64,000 nucleotides of DNA from Cytophagales bacterium (GTDB lineage Bacteria > Bacteroidota > Bacteroidia > Cytophagales > Cyclobacteriaceae). Every line of letters begins with the position of its first letter. Position 1 is the first letter of the stretch. The DNA lies in assembly GCA_022360055.1 (NCBI GenBank), contig JAKSDO010000237.1, positions 62,001-126,000 of the forward strand. The letters run 5' to 3'. The notes below the pieces were generated by a model. The model was given only the letters and a program-made list of their open reading frames with translations. It made no database searches and had not been told where the DNA came from. Made by a program: the position numbers and the translations under genes. Positions 1 to 9,905 of this stretch are shown in pieces.

Positions 1-937
1 CGCCAAACAACGCTGCCGGAATATTGATCAGGAAACCCGTAAAGCTTCCGTCAAATCCAAAATAATGGATCGAGCCTCCGTGAGACAAGGCGGTAATTAC
101 TTTGTAATTCTCATAGACAACGTCAAAAACCCGTTTCGGGTTCAGGTTGTAATGGAGGTTACTAACAACGGCCGCCACTAAAATCGGCGAAACAACTGCC
201 AAAACCCTTTTTAATTTATTGTTGCAACCCGGAAGATTATAAATCAGAAGAAAACTGATTAACGGGATTAAAACAGCCGCATAATAGTATTTCAATTTCC
301 ACAGAAGCAATAGAGATATGAATAATAAAAGCCAATCCCAAACGCTGGAATAATCATTGGAGCGGACAAGTCTAAGCGCCGTAGATACGGCAATTGTCAA
401 AGTGCCAATGGTCAGGCTTTCTTTCAGCAGTCCGCTGGTCCAAAATACAAATGTGGGCAAAAAATAGAATGAGATAATTGTTGCTTTTGAAAGATCAGGA
501 AACTTTCCATTTAATTCATACACCAGAAAATTGATGCCGAGAAAACTCAGAAAACTCATATACATACTTATGATCCAATAATTTCCACCGGAGACCAGGT
601 AGAAAACAGATATCACTTTGGAAAAAAAAAGCGCCCTGGGCTGCAAATCAAAAATTAAAGTGCGCCTTAGTTCTTCCAGTTTTTCGGTATGGAAATAAAT
701 GTCGATTACCTTTTGTGGATGATCTAAAAAAAATGATGCGATCGTTCCCGCTTCCTTAAAATATTGGAAAGTATCTCCGCCGCCGTAATAATATTTATAA
801 ATTAATCCGAGAAGAATCCCCGCTCCGATTTTCAGGACTAAGGCAATCCCGTCAACTTTCCGGAAATGATCTATCTTGATAAGGTAGAACAAGAAAAACA
901 ATATGACCAGTATGGATACAATAGATGCAAATACCAT
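1..937 (-). CDS. Multi-pass membrane protein, partial (C-terminus outside window)
   Basis: I read an open frame on the minus strand from an ATG at 937 that runs off the window edge, giving 312 residues. It is very hydrophobic: a first membrane segment spans about residues 2-20, a second about 31-48, followed by a YYYGGGDTFQYF motif (49-60), a soluble stretch, then several more membrane segments. The start overlaps the stop of the DUF2851 gene by one base (TGATG), so the two are probably translated together. Bacteroidota encode many polytopic proteins with a GGGDT-type motif after an early helix, some annotated as GT-C-like glycosyltransferases or polysaccharide polymerases. I cannot assign it to a family and the GT-C idea is inference. 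Confident as a gene, not as to function. Confidence 0.75.
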   Translation of the reverse strand, partial: MVFASIVSILVILFFLFYLIKIDHFRKVDGIALVLKIGAGILLGLIYKYYYGGGDTFQYFKEAGTIASFFLDHPQKVIDIYFHTEKLEELRRTLIFDLQPRALFFSKVISVFYLVSGGNYWIISMYMSFLSFLGINFLVYELNGKFPDLSKATIISFYFLPTFVFWTSGLLKESLTIGTLTIAVSTALRLVRSNDYSSVWDWLLLFISLLLLWKLKYYYAAVLIPLISFLLIYNLPGCNNKLKRVLAVVSPILVAAVVSNLHYNLNPKRVFDVVYENYKVITALSHGGSIHYFGFDGSFTGFLINIPAALFG

Positions 938-2214
938 CAACACGACTTTACTATGTCAACACCAATCATACAATTCAGACAACGTTTTCTCAAACAGTAT
1001 TCATTGTACAGTTCGATTAAGGCCTGGGAATCAAATGCGGACTTAAATTCAATGCCTAAATCTTTCCATTTTTTTGTTATGGAATTCGATTCCGCCCGCA
1101 CACTTTCCAGGAGCTTCAGCGATTTTTCTTTTAGATATTCTTCGCCCTTATGCAAGGAGTAGGCAAAAATCAAAGGAGCAACGGTATTAATTAAAATATT
1201 ACTAATGCTTGAACTGCCAAGACCACCTATCACAGTTTTGGATGATCTGCCAAATTTATAATGTTTTCTCCAATAAGATGATTGTTTACCTTCAAGTTTC
1301 CTGCTCAATTCCCCGGCACTCGAATAGCCGGTAAAAAATGAAAATAAGTTTTTATGCTGTGAAATCATACCGGCAAGCTGCGACAACCTTATTGTTGGGA
1401 AATTTGCAGGCCTCAACCTCAAAAATTTCCATTGATGTTCATCAACCCTTCTTTCCAGTTGATATTTCTTTTGCATAAATAAATATTCCCTCTTTAATTT
1501 TTCGAAATATTCATCATCGATGTCTTTCTCTAAAAAACCCGCCTGGCCAAACAACAATGCTTCAATTGTTGTGAATTGATGAGCCTCTTTTTTAAGGATT
1601 TTGAAAGGTATGGATTTGGCCAGTTCCGAAAATGCGAATGTATTTGTCTTAAAACCAAAATTTTTACAGACCAACCTCCAGGTAATTTCTTCCCAATCCC
1701 CGTACAGCAACGCCACGTCTCTCAGTATGCGTCCCGCCTTTTTTTCAAGGCGTTGAGCCAACGTTTTTTCACACATATTAAGAATCAGAATCTGATTTCT
1801 ATCCGAAACAAAAGGCTCACACAAAATCTCATGCCCCGGTTGAAATAGTCGTTTATAATTTCGGAATAAACTTTCATCTATAAGGCCCTTTAACTCGAGG
1901 GTTGGAATAATTGTTTCATCTTTCCGGATTACCGAAGCATCGTTGTTCCAAACCGCATGAAGTATTACACTATCGTATGCCTCATTCTTATCATGGCCGT
2001 GCCGGTACCAATCTTTTGCGTTGACGTGAATTTCAATATTCCCATTCCAAACAATATCATCGATTTTGATCTTTGAATCTTCAAAATCCGGCCCCGCATC
2101 CGAATTTGAGTGCCCGGGATTTATTATGGTAATGGATTTACCCGAATCGGACTTCAAATTACGGTTATCGAAATATTGAAATTTCCAGATAAAATGTAGA
2201 AAGGACTCTTCCAT
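937..2214 (-). CDS. DUF2851 family protein
   Basis: A 425-residue protein that I recognise as the DUF2851 family, common in Bacteroidota and of unknown function. The N-terminal third carries the conserved acidic and histidine-rich blocks (GHSNSDAGPDF near residue 34, and WNGNIEIHV followed by KDWYRHGHD near 56-75). These look like a metal or phosphate binding site, but that is inference. Near the C-terminus a CLRKRCLNC motif could bind a metal. No signal peptide or membrane segment is visible, so it is probably cytoplasmic. It follows pyrF on the same strand (104 bp gap) and its stop overlaps the next start by one base. The length matches the family. Confidence 0.88.
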   Translation of the reverse strand: MEESFLHFIWKFQYFDNRNLKSDSGKSITIINPGHSNSDAGPDFEDSKIKIDDIVWNGNIEIHVNAKDWYRHGHDKNEAYDSVILHAVWNNDASVIRKDETIIPTLELKGLIDESLFRNYKRLFQPGHEILCEPFVSDRNQILILNMCEKTLAQRLEKKAGRILRDVALLYGDWEEITWRLVCKNFGFKTNTFAFSELAKSIPFKILKKEAHQFTTIEALLFGQAGFLEKDIDDEYFEKLKREYLFMQKKYQLERRVDEHQWKFLRLRPANFPTIRLSQLAGMISQHKNLFSFFTGYSSAGELSRKLEGKQSSYWRKHYKFGRSSKTVIGGLGSSSISNILINTVAPLIFAYSLHKGEEYLKEKSLKLLESVRAESNSITKKWKDLGIEFKSAFDSQALIELYNEYCLRKRCLNCMIGVDIVKSC

Positions 2215-2318
2215 GTGCTTCGCGTACCACTAAAAATAATACATGACTCTGAGAAATAGCTATCTGAGCAAAAAATCAAAACATACGGCAATTGCCGAGT
2301 GCTTCCAATACCAAAGGA

Positions 2319-3137
2319 CTACTTGTAAATATCCAGATATTCTGCCATTTCCAATTGCAATTTTTCAGCCTCGCTCTTTGCTTTTAATGCAAAATCCCGC
2401 TCCTTCGAAGCATATATTATCCCGCGGGAAGAATTTACCAAAAGCCCACAGTCTCTATTCATCCCATACTTGGCGACGTCTTCAAGGCTGCCTCCCTGAG
2501 CGCCTACACCCGGAACTAATAAAAAATGATCGGGAACAATCTTTCGAATGCCGATCAGTTCCTCCGCTTTTGTAGCGCCGACAACATACATTAAATTTTC
2601 GATGGATCCCCATTGTCGACTCGTTTTTAATACCGTCTCATACAATTTTTCAGAATCCATTCCAACCGTCAGATCCTGGAAATCCTTACTGCCCGGGTTC
2701 GATGTCAAAGCGAGAAGAATCACCCATTTTTCTTCATAATTCAAAAAAGGCTTGACCGAATCTTCACCCATATACGGGGCAACTGTGACGGAATCGAATG
2801 CCATATGCTTAAAAAAAGCGCGCGCGTAAAGGTCTGAAGTATTGCCGATATCTCCTCGCTTGGCATCGGCAATAGTAAACATATCCTCCGGCATATGCTC
2901 AACAGTTTTTTCAAGACTCTCAAGTCCTTTGGGGCCATAGGCCTCATAAAATGCCAGGTTCGGTTTATAGGCGACGCAGTAATCGGAAGTCGCATCAATT
3001 ATCCGCCTGTTAAACTCATAAATGGGATCTTCGTATTTGAGTAAGTGTTGAGGTATTTTTTTGATATCCGTATCCAATCCGACGCACAGAAACGATTTCT
3101 TCTTTTGAATTTGATTTATTAATTCTTCGCGATTCAT
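2319..3137 (-). CDS. pyrF: Orotidine 5'-phosphate decarboxylase
   Basis: Decarboxylates OMP to UMP, the last step of de novo pyrimidine synthesis. The 272-residue length and the N-terminal FLCVGLDTD strand identify the longer (type 2) OMP decarboxylase form. The catalytic signature [10 protein letters not shown] is at about residues 90-99, with its Asp-Lys-Asp set intact; a preceding YKPN motif binds the ribose phosphate. The ATG at 3137 is 29 bp downstream of the lolA stop, so pyrF is probably in the ftsK-lolA transcript. pyrD, the other pyrimidine gene of the window, lies two genes upstream on the same strand. Confidence 0.96.
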   Translation of the reverse strand: MNREELINQIQKKKSFLCVGLDTDIKKIPQHLLKYEDPIYEFNRRIIDATSDYCVAYKPNLAFYEAYGPKGLESLEKTVEHMPEDMFTIADAKRGDIGNTSDLYARAFFKHMAFDSVTVAPYMGEDSVKPFLNYEEKWVILLALTSNPGSKDFQDLTVGMDSEKLYETVLKTSRQWGSIENLMYVVGATKAEELIGIRKIVPDHFLLVPGVGAQGGSLEDVAKYGMNRDCGLLVNSSRGIIYASKERDFALKAKSEAEKLQLEMAEYLDIYK

Positions 3138-3166
3138 GTAGATAAGTTTCGAAAGGGCACAGCGGA

Positions 3167-3817
3167 TTATCTCAGATCGATTACTTCAACATCCGGGTAT
3201 TTCGATTCGTTAAATTTGAAAAAATCATCATCCGCTTTGAAATTGGGATTGAACCCGGAGATGGTATATGAAAAAACATTACCACCGCGATCATACATCT
3301 CCCAGCTATGAATTGTGTAGTCAGAATTGTCGATATTGAGCAAAATTCTAAAAAATATTTTATCCTGATCTTTTGGATTCTCCGGCTGCAGTTCAACTAC
3401 ATCCAACGTCCTGCTTCCTATTCTCTTATTTTCTACCCAGCGGTATCGATACCCTTTTTTATAGGCCGCATATATATTATTGGGTGAGAGGTCCCCTTCA
3501 TCCGGCATATAGTAATCCACGTTTACCTCGTTGGCATCTTTCAGAAATGTCCATATTGTTTCTCCGTCGTTGAAAATCTCCTGATCACTCATGATCAAAA
3601 CATACTTTTCACCCTTTACCATAATTTCTCCGCTAAACTCTTCGTCAATTTCCTCAACTTTATTGGTTAAGCGATACACAAAATTTGTTTTGTACACCGG
3701 AATGCTCGAATACTTATCGCTCATGTTGTCAAGTATAATTTTGGCTTTCTGATCTATCTGGGCTAAGGTCGTTCCAAAAAATCCAAGAGCGGCAATTAAC
3801 AATGCAATCTTCTTCAT
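3167..3817 (-). CDS. lolA: LolA-type periplasmic lipoprotein carrier
   Basis: A 216-residue exported protein with a signal peptide (KK, then a hydrophobic core, ending near TLAQ at about residue 20), followed by a LolA fold: alternating strands with DGETIWTFL, a conserved region for carriers that ferry lipoproteins from the LolCDE exporter to the outer membrane. I chose the ATG at 3817; a TTG lies one codon upstream. It sits 30 bp after ftsK, a pairing often seen in Bacteroidota. Identity as LolA family is good; whether it is the main lipoprotein chaperone or a paralogue cannot be told. Confidence 0.87.
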   Translation of the reverse strand: MKKIALLIAALGFFGTTLAQIDQKAKIILDNMSDKYSSIPVYKTNFVYRLTNKVEEIDEEFSGEIMVKGEKYVLIMSDQEIFNDGETIWTFLKDANEVNVDYYMPDEGDLSPNNIYAAYKKGYRYRWVENKRIGSRTLDVVELQPENPKDQDKIFFRILLNIDNSDYTIHSWEMYDRGGNVFSYTISGFNPNFKADDDFFKFNESKYPDVEVIDLR

Positions 3818-3847
3818 CAATTATTATTATTATTTAAATTCCGTAGT

Positions 3848-6289
3848 TTAATTCTTTTCGTCCAGTTCACTCAATAATTGTTCCAAAACATATTCATCCT
3901 GAACAAGTACTTCTCTTGCTTTGCTCCCCTCAAAAGGTCCGACAATACCGGCGGCTTCCAATTGATCGATCAATCTGCCGGCTCTATTGTATCCCAATTT
4001 AAGCTTTCGCTGGATCAACGATGTGCTCCCCTGCTGGTGTCGGACGATAAGTCTGGCAGCTTCGTCAAACATACTGTCACGGTCTCCAAGGTCTACAGTG
4101 CCCGGACCTTCAGTGTCTTCCCCGACAAATTCGGGCAAAATATAGGCCGACTCATATCCGCGCTGAGCGCCGATAAAATCACAGATTTTTTCTACTTCCG
4201 CCGTATCAATGTACGGCCCCTGTAGTCGGACCAAATCGGACCCATGAGAATAGAGCATATCTCCGAGACCGACGAGTTGCTCCGCTCCCCCCGAATCGAG
4301 AATCGTACGGCTATCAATTTTCGAGGTAACTCTGAAAGAAAGCCGGGCCGGAAAATTGGCTTTAATGATTCCCGTAATCACATTCACGGACGGCCTCTGG
4401 GTTGCCAAAACTAAGTGAATTCCGGTAGCCCTGGATACGGCAGCCAATCTTGCGACAGGCGTTTCAATTTCCTTTCCGGACGTAACCATGAGATCTGCCA
4501 ATTCATCGATAATTAGAACTATATATGGCATATACCTATGACCCTTTTCCGGATTGAGTAATCTTTTTACGAATTTGCCATTGTATTCTTTCAGGTTTCT
4601 GCATCCTGCATCCTTTAACAGCAATAGCCGGTTATCCATCTCAATGCACAGCGAATTCAGCGTATAGATAACTTTTTTATTCTCCGTAATTATGGGCTCT
4701 TCGCTATCCGGCAACATCGCGAGGTAATGTCTTTCTATTTTGTTAAAAAGCGTGAGTTCTACCTTTTTAGGATCTACCATCACAAATTTCAGTTGCGACG
4801 GATGCCTTTTATAGACAAGCGAAGCGATGAGCACGTTCAATCCGACCGATTTCCCCTGACCCGTAGCGCCGGCCATGAGTAAGTGGGGCATCTTGGCCAA
4901 ATCTGCTATGTAAACTTCATTGGAAATGGTTTTTCCCAAAATGACCGGTAATTCGTAGCTGCAATTTTCAAACTTTTCAGTAGCCAGAACAGAACGGACA
5001 GATACCATCTCCCGGTTTTTATTCGGAACTTCTATCCCGATCGTTCCTTTACCTGGAATCGGAGCAATTATTCTAATCCCCAGCGCGGCAAGACTCAGTG
5101 CGATATCATCTTCCAAATTTTTTATCCTGGATATTTTCACCCCTGCATCCGGGACAATCTCATATAATGTCACGGTTGGTCCGATTGTCGCCTTGATGCT
5201 GCTAATGCCAATCTTAAAATTGATCAGTGTCTCGACAATCTTATCCTTGTTCTGTTCCAGCTCTTCTTTGGTAACCTGCACATTATTCCGGTCATATTCA
5301 CTTAACAGTGAAATGTCCGGGAATTGATAGGTGCCCAAATCAAGTGTCGGATCATAATTTGACAGGCCTTCTACTGCTTTTTCCGCTTCAACTTTTTCAT
5401 CAACTTCAAAAGGAAGCTTTTGTTCGTCACTTTTTTTACCGGAATTTACAATTTCCTCATTTTCGATGGCAAGTTCTAAGTCCGGTTCCTCTCCATTTGT
5501 CGTTTTTTTGACCTCATCCAAAACCCAACTTTCAGAAGGATTCTCCTCGGCAGTCGGGGTCTGAATATCCGATTGAGCACTTCCGGAAAAACTCCGGGAT
5601 TCTTCATCCGGCCCATGATCGACAGCAGAAAATGAGGGTGGTTCCGTCGTCCGATTTCCAACTAATTGCTCAAATCCAATAATTCTGGTAATGTTAAAAA
5701 AGTATATGATAAACACCAGGAATAAGAAAAGCAAAAGCACATACGTCCCCCAGCCCATCAAGCCATTTAGAAGCAAGGCAAGCTCAAACCCTACCCCCCC
5801 TGTAATAAAACTAAGAAGGACAGGATTGCTCTCATCCAAAGTTATATATCCAAATAAAGTGCTGAGCCAAAAGATAAAAAACAAAATAAAATGAAACGAT
5901 CGACGGATCGACAGCAACTGCTTCCCGGATAAAATATACCAGCCGAGTACAAATAAGAATGGCGGAATTAAGAATGAAGCAATACCAAACCACTTATAAA
6001 TAAAATAATGGCTTGAAATCGCTCCCATTAAGCCAAACCAGTTATCGATTTCTAATCCCGACTCTTTTATTGCGGTAGAAGAAAATGCCTCAACCACACT
6101 TTGATCGGCTTTTCCGGTAAATAAATAAGATATAAAGGCGGCAGCCAAGAATATTGAAATTGCCAGAAGAAATATCCCGACCGTTAAATGAAATCGTCTG
6201 TCTTTTACAAAATTAATATTGAAAGAACGCTTTTTCTTCTCCTTCTTTCTTTTTTTGAAAGTGTTTGACTTATACGTGTTTTTGCCCAT
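3848..6289 (-). CDS. ftsK: DNA translocase FtsK/SpoIIIE
   Basis: Septal DNA pump that clears the chromosome termini during division. Of 813 residues, the first ~35 are very basic (KKRKKEKKKR), followed by four membrane helices up to about residue 200. An acidic, low-complexity linker runs to about 310, then the motor. The Walker A motif GATGQGKS is near residue 475 and the Walker B motif LIIDELADL near 595. The C-terminal ~65 residues form the winged-helix gamma domain (RKLKLGYNRAGRLIDQLE) that reads KOPS sites and activates XerCD. All key residues are present. The gene precedes lolA on the minus strand. The length is normal for Bacteroidota FtsK. Confidence 0.97.
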   Translation of the reverse strand: MGKNTYKSNTFKKRKKEKKKRSFNINFVKDRRFHLTVGIFLLAISIFLAAAFISYLFTGKADQSVVEAFSSTAIKESGLEIDNWFGLMGAISSHYFIYKWFGIASFLIPPFLFVLGWYILSGKQLLSIRRSFHFILFFIFWLSTLFGYITLDESNPVLLSFITGGVGFELALLLNGLMGWGTYVLLLFLFLVFIIYFFNITRIIGFEQLVGNRTTEPPSFSAVDHGPDEESRSFSGSAQSDIQTPTAEENPSESWVLDEVKKTTNGEEPDLELAIENEEIVNSGKKSDEQKLPFEVDEKVEAEKAVEGLSNYDPTLDLGTYQFPDISLLSEYDRNNVQVTKEELEQNKDKIVETLINFKIGISSIKATIGPTVTLYEIVPDAGVKISRIKNLEDDIALSLAALGIRIIAPIPGKGTIGIEVPNKNREMVSVRSVLATEKFENCSYELPVILGKTISNEVYIADLAKMPHLLMAGATGQGKSVGLNVLIASLVYKRHPSQLKFVMVDPKKVELTLFNKIERHYLAMLPDSEEPIITENKKVIYTLNSLCIEMDNRLLLLKDAGCRNLKEYNGKFVKRLLNPEKGHRYMPYIVLIIDELADLMVTSGKEIETPVARLAAVSRATGIHLVLATQRPSVNVITGIIKANFPARLSFRVTSKIDSRTILDSGGAEQLVGLGDMLYSHGSDLVRLQGPYIDTAEVEKICDFIGAQRGYESAYILPEFVGEDTEGPGTVDLGDRDSMFDEAARLIVRHQQGSTSLIQRKLKLGYNRAGRLIDQLEAAGIVGPFEGSKAREVLVQDEYVLEQLLSELDEKN

Positions 6290-6360
6290 TTCCTTTTCAA
6301 ATCACAAAACTAATGAAATGGAGAACATTTTATGATAATAAATTAAAAATTGCCTGATTA

Positions 6361-7413
6361 TTATTTACTAATGGATCTATTGATGTTTTTTGCCAGTAGC
6401 CTATTTATCCGCTTTATAATAAATGGTCCTTCGTAAATAAATCCGGTATAAAGCTGAATCAAACTTGCGCCGGCATTAATTTTTTCCAAAGCATCTTCAG
6501 GAGCATGTATGCCTCCCACGCCAATAATCGGAAATGATCGGTTTGAATTCTTTTTCAGGTATTTTATCACCCGGGTCGATCTGTCTTTCACTGGTTTGCC
6601 ACTCAATCCGCCATTTCCTATTTTTTCAACGCGAGGCATTTCAGTCCGCAAATTTTCCCTCGAAATCGTCGTGTTCGTCGCAATTACGCCGTCCAATTCA
6701 GTTTCTTCTATAATTTCAATGATATCATCTAACTGGTTGTCCGTAAGATCGGGAGCTATTTTCAATAAGATAGGTTTTGGTTTTCTCTTGTTTAAATTTC
6801 TCTCTTTTAGTCGAAACAGCAATCGCTTCAGAGGTTCCTTGTCCTGAAGCTCACGCAGATTTGGGGTATTCGGAGAGCTCACATTCACAGCAAAATAATC
6901 TACGTGATCGTAAAGTGCCTCGAAACATAATTCGTAATCTCTGTAGGCCTCTTCATTTGGGGTGACTTTGTTTTTGCCAATGTTGCCGCCTACCACCACA
7001 TTCGATTTTTTTTTCTTGAGCATCTCAACCGCCCGTTCAACACCCCGGTTGTTAAAGCCCATGCGATTTATAAGGGCTCCATCTTTTTTCAAACGAAAAA
7101 GCCTTGGTTCGGGGTTGCCGGATTGGCCTTTTGGCGTAATGGTCCCCACTTCAATAAATCCGAAACCCAATGAGGCAAACTCATCAATAAATTGAGCATC
7201 TTTATCAAATCCTGCCGCCAATCCCACTGGATTCTCGAATCTTATTCCAAATACCTCTTTTTCAAGCTGTTCATTTTTATAGTCGAACAGAAATTTGAAA
7301 ATCGAATTGATCCCAGGCAATTTTCCTAAGACTTTTAATAAGAATGTAGTAAAATAATGCGCTTGTTCCGGCCGTAACAGAAAAAGTATTGGCCTGATAA
7401 AAAGTTTGTACAA
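6361..7413 (-). CDS. pyrD: Dihydroorotate dehydrogenase (quinone), class 2
   Basis: Oxidises dihydroorotate to orotate with membrane quinone as acceptor. The 350-residue chain begins with the amphipathic membrane-binding segment typical of class 2 enzymes ([12 protein letters not shown]). It then has the FMN barrel with GFIEVGT, the catalytic loop [14 protein letters not shown] (serine base, as in class 2, not cysteine) and the C-terminal phosphate-binding GVGGI and [10 protein letters not shown] motifs. The start is a TTG at 7413; no in-frame ATG gives the expected MYKL N-terminus. It is contrasted in this window with the DHOD-like gene at 54224. Confidence 0.95.
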   Translation of the reverse strand: MYKLFIRPILFLLRPEQAHYFTTFLLKVLGKLPGINSIFKFLFDYKNEQLEKEVFGIRFENPVGLAAGFDKDAQFIDEFASLGFGFIEVGTITPKGQSGNPEPRLFRLKKDGALINRMGFNNRGVERAVEMLKKKKSNVVVGGNIGKNKVTPNEEAYRDYELCFEALYDHVDYFAVNVSSPNTPNLRELQDKEPLKRLLFRLKERNLNKRKPKPILLKIAPDLTDNQLDDIIEIIEETELDGVIATNTTISRENLRTEMPRVEKIGNGGLSGKPVKDRSTRVIKYLKKNSNRSFPIIGVGGIHAPEDALEKINAGASLIQLYTGFIYEGPFIIKRINRLLAKNINRSISK

Positions 7414-7424
7414 TTTGATGGACT

Positions 7425-8045
7425 TTAAGTTAAATCAATTCTATTTCTTACAATTTTGTTTACCCTTTCAAAAAATGCATGCGGAGTCATTGTTCTCCAA
7501 TTGTTTATATTCAATCCTCCGCCTAAATTCACATAACAATCTACGTCGTACTTTTTCCATTCGTCCAAAACGAAATCCCGAAAATTGATCGCTGCGATCC
7601 AGCCATCATCGATTTCGTCAAACCACTCTTCGTAATAGCAATCATCAGAACCATGAAAGTTAAATACGTTTTCACCTATCAGGATGTATTTGCTAATTCC
7701 GCTGATCAAAAGATGGTCTACCACGTTTCTTTTCAAATACATGATGTCATTTGACAACGCATCGTTCCATTCGCCAATAAATTCCAACACGGAAAAACCC
7801 AAATCGTAATCTACGTATAAAAGCTTCAGGTACAATGTCTCAGACCCGATATAATCCCAGGCCGGATCAATATAATAATTATAAATAGCATCCTGATACA
7901 GCTCATAGTTGTATTCCTTTCCGTAAAAAGGAGAGCGTTCGTCCTCAGATGAATCGTAGTATTTTAACCAGGAATAATATGGTTCTAATTCATGCAAAGC
8001 TAAATAACTTAATCCTTTAATACTCCAACAACACCGGATTTTCAA
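7425..8045 (-). CDS. Uncharacterised acidic protein
   Basis: A 206-residue protein that I do not recognise as a named family. It is rich in Tyr, Trp, Asp and Glu, with blocks such as [44 protein letters not shown] and a late WRTMTP motif. No signal peptide or membrane helix is visible. I place the start at a TTG at 8045, giving an N-terminus [11 protein letters not shown]; a longer TTG frame from 8084 is possible. The TTG overlaps the stop of the small open frame at 8042-8239 (TTTTGA). It ends 12 bp before pyrD on the same strand, so the two probably share a transcript. The coding character is strong. Confidence 0.75.
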   Translation of the reverse strand: MKIRCCWSIKGLSYLALHELEPYYSWLKYYDSSEDERSPFYGKEYNYELYQDAIYNYYIDPAWDYIGSETLYLKLLYVDYDLGFSVLEFIGEWNDALSNDIMYLKRNVVDHLLISGISKYILIGENVFNFHGSDDCYYEEWFDEIDDGWIAAINFRDFVLDEWKKYDVDCYVNLGGGLNINNWRTMTPHAFFERVNKIVRNRIDLT

Positions 8046-8239
8046 AATACATTCGTCTTTTGTGGCGCCTCCCGAAACACACAAATCGAATCCTGACCTG
8101 CCCGGAACTTATCGTTCGCCCCATATTTCCGCACACCGAACCGTGCGGGATCATCAGGTTTTCCTTTGTGACCGCACCGGATTTCTTCCATTTCAAGCCC
8201 ATTTCTCAAAGCAAATTGATCCTGCGAATAGGTCTTCAA
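8042..8239 (-). CDS. Possible 65-residue protein, uncertain
   Basis: An open minus-strand frame from a TTG at 8239 to a TGA at 8042. The stop overlaps the TTG start of the next gene by four bases, as in coupled pairs. The peptide is polar and basic-acidic mixed (GHKGKPDDPARFGVRKYG). The stretch is noticeably richer in GC than its flanks and contains a hairpin CCGCAC-N8-GTGCGG (8126-8145 region, minus strand). It may be a real small gene, a fossil of a transferred gene, or a structured leader. I know no homologue and rate it low. Confidence 0.3.
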   Translation of the reverse strand: MKTYSQDQFALRNGLEMEEIRCGHKGKPDDPARFGVRKYGANDKFRAGQDSICVFREAPQKTNVF

Positions 8240-8508
8240 TACAATCTATTCATGATTCGAAATTCAAAAGAATTTCTGTAATTACTTAATAAAAATCAAA
8301 AAAAGTGATTTTGCCGAATTTGTCCGAGGATAGATGATTTGACCCTTTTTCAATTCATTTTGATTTTTAATAAGCATTGGTTTTTTTTGGTATTAAACAA
8401 TAAAAGTTGGATAATTGAAGTTGTTTATAATAGACCTGATATTAAACAATTTAAAGAAAAAATTGCATTTTTATTTGATTTTTGTCTGGTAGATAAGGAA
8501 AATTAACT
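8240..8508. other. AT-rich intergenic region upstream of the exchanger gene
   Basis: Divergent gap between the minus-strand genes ending the pyrD run and the exchanger gene at 8546. It is strongly AT-rich with long A and T runs. I see no convincing open frame or RNA gene. The promoter for the exchanger lies at its right end and is listed separately. Confidence 0.6.
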
Positions 8509-8516
8509 TATCTTTG
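8482..8516 (+). promoter_or_regulatory. Promoter with overlapping inverted repeat, exchanger gene
   Basis: A Bacteroidota-type -7 box TATCTTTG lies at 8509-8516, with a TTG at 8482-8484 as a possible -33 element (24-base spacing, slightly long). A perfect inverted repeat AGATAAG-N9-CTTATCT (8491-8497 and 8507-8513) fills the spacer and overlaps the -7 box, the position expected for a repressor site. The start codon is 30 bp downstream. This is pattern reading, not proof. Confidence 0.5.
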
Positions 8517-8545
8517 GCATAAATTTTTAGTAGCAGCTATAATTA

Positions 8546-9721
8546 ATGGGTATTCTAATTCCTTTATTCTTAGTCATTATTTGCTGCATTATAATTTGGA
8601 GGGCTAGTGATGGATTTACCGTGGCATCAGATTATATTGGCAGAAATCTCTCTGAAGGAGTAAGAGGTGCGACAATAAATGCAATTGGCAGTTCGCTTCC
8701 GGAAGTGTTCACATCTTTTTTCTTTTTATTTTACCTCAAAGATGTAGATGGCTTTTCCGGCGGAATTGGAACTACCGCCGGGAGCGCAATATTCAATGGA
8801 ATGATCATTCCCGCATTTGTCATCCTTGTAGTAATTCTGACGGGAATCGCCAGAAAAATTAAGGTTTCGAGAAAAGTACTCTACAGAGATGGATTCTCAC
8901 TTATAACGGCCGAGTTTTTGTTTATCATAATTATAAGTGGCAATTCTCTGAATTGGTGGCACGGATTGTTTTTAATGATCATTTATTTTGTTTATCTCAG
9001 CTATATGCTGAAATCGATGAAACGCCCTCCCGTAAGACATAGCCTGGAACCGGAATTCAAAGTACATGTATCGAGAAAAAGCAATTGGTACTATCTCATG
9101 ACGTTTGATCTCGAGCCTATTTTTATTGGAAAGAATAAGATCACTGATAAAACTGCCTGGCCGCTTTTGATCTTTTCCACTGTTTCTATTGCTTTCACCT
9201 GTTTATTGCTCGTTCAAGCCTGTGAATGGATCGGCAGCGCAGCGTATACCGTCCCGTATCTGGGTACATATGAAGGGTTAGACATTCCTATTATGTTTGT
9301 CGCGGTCATTTTGGCATCGGCAGCGTCCAGCGTACCAGATACGATAATTTCTATGAATGACGCCCGGAAAGGAAATTATGACGACGCAATCTCCAATGCC
9401 CTGGGTAGTAATATCTTTGATATATGTTTCGCGCTGGGATTCCCGTTGTTTCTATATACCATCATTTACGGACCAATAATTATGCATCAGGAAACCATCG
9501 AACAAAGTTCTGAATTGAGAATGCTTTTATTGCTGTTAACAGTCATAGCATTTATCGTATATGTTTTCCGAAAGATCATAGACGGGGTTCAGGCTTACTT
9601 ATTATTGGGCATATATGGCATTTTCACCCTTTACGTAATTGGAAGAGGAGCGGGGCATCCGTTTGCTTCGGAAATTGCAGAATTTTTAAGAAGTATCGTC
9701 ACATTCTTAAATCTGCTGTAG
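8546..9721 (+). CDS. Na+/Ca2+ exchanger-type cation antiporter (CaCA family)
   Basis: A 391-residue inner-membrane antiporter with about ten membrane helices and no signal peptide. The two inverted alpha repeats that define the CaCA superfamily are clear: alpha-1 at about residues 48-84 (GSSLPEVFTS ... GSAIFN) and alpha-2 at about 261-293 (SSVPDTIIS ... NALGSNIFDI). The acidic residue in each repeat (E in LPEV, D in VPDT) is the ion ligand. The family exports Ca2+ or swaps other cations against Na+ or H+; the exact substrate is not visible. The soluble loop between halves is short. It has its own promoter and is followed by the pyrophosphatase gene 184 bp downstream. Confidence 0.9.
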   Translation: MGILIPLFLVIICCIIIWRASDGFTVASDYIGRNLSEGVRGATINAIGSSLPEVFTSFFFLFYLKDVDGFSGGIGTTAGSAIFNGMIIPAFVILVVILTGIARKIKVSRKVLYRDGFSLITAEFLFIIIISGNSLNWWHGLFLMIIYFVYLSYMLKSMKRPPVRHSLEPEFKVHVSRKSNWYYLMTFDLEPIFIGKNKITDKTAWPLLIFSTVSIAFTCLLLVQACEWIGSAAYTVPYLGTYEGLDIPIMFVAVILASAASSVPDTIISMNDARKGNYDDAISNALGSNIFDICFALGFPLFLYTIIYGPIIMHQETIEQSSELRMLLLLLTVIAFIVYVFRKIIDGVQAYLLLGIYGIFTLYVIGRGAGHPFASEIAEFLRSIVTFLNLL

Positions 9722-9783
9722 ACACGTGGTGCGCCAAAATTACAATTAATTATGCTTCAATGGATTATAATCTCCAGCCGGCA

Positions 9784-9829
9784 AATCAAATCTTTATTTG
9801 ATTAACCTTTCAATTGTATTTATAAATAC
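9784..9829 (+). promoter_or_regulatory. Two AT-rich palindromes in the pyrophosphatase leader
   Basis: A hairpin AATCAAAT-CTTT-ATTTGATT (9784-9803) is followed by the perfect 14-bp palindrome GTATTTATAAATAC (9816-9829). Both lie between the exchanger stop and the hppA start at 9906. The first could be a weak end signal but has no T-tract; the second has the shape of an operator. A TA-N4-TTTG sequence at 9861-9870 is an imperfect -7 box. Function is inferred only. Confidence 0.35.
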
Positions 9830-9905
9830 CGAAATTAGAGACAGTCACCCAAGATAATATTACTTTTTTGAAGGAGATTTTTTTACACAAAACCACCCAA
9901 AGCTC

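Noticed and set aside
866-1162. Plus-strand frame near the left edge
   Set aside because: It overlaps the end of the DUF2851 gene and the start of the membrane protein gene on the opposite strand and has no coding character.
2243-2575. Plus-strand frame opposite pyrF
   Set aside because: Antisense to conserved catalytic regions of OMP decarboxylase; no signal of its own.
8042-8239. Possible group II intron or reverse transcriptase relic
   Set aside because: The hairpin and GC-rich patch recall an intron tail, but I could not find a domain V-like helix, a reverse transcriptase motif or clear exon junctions.
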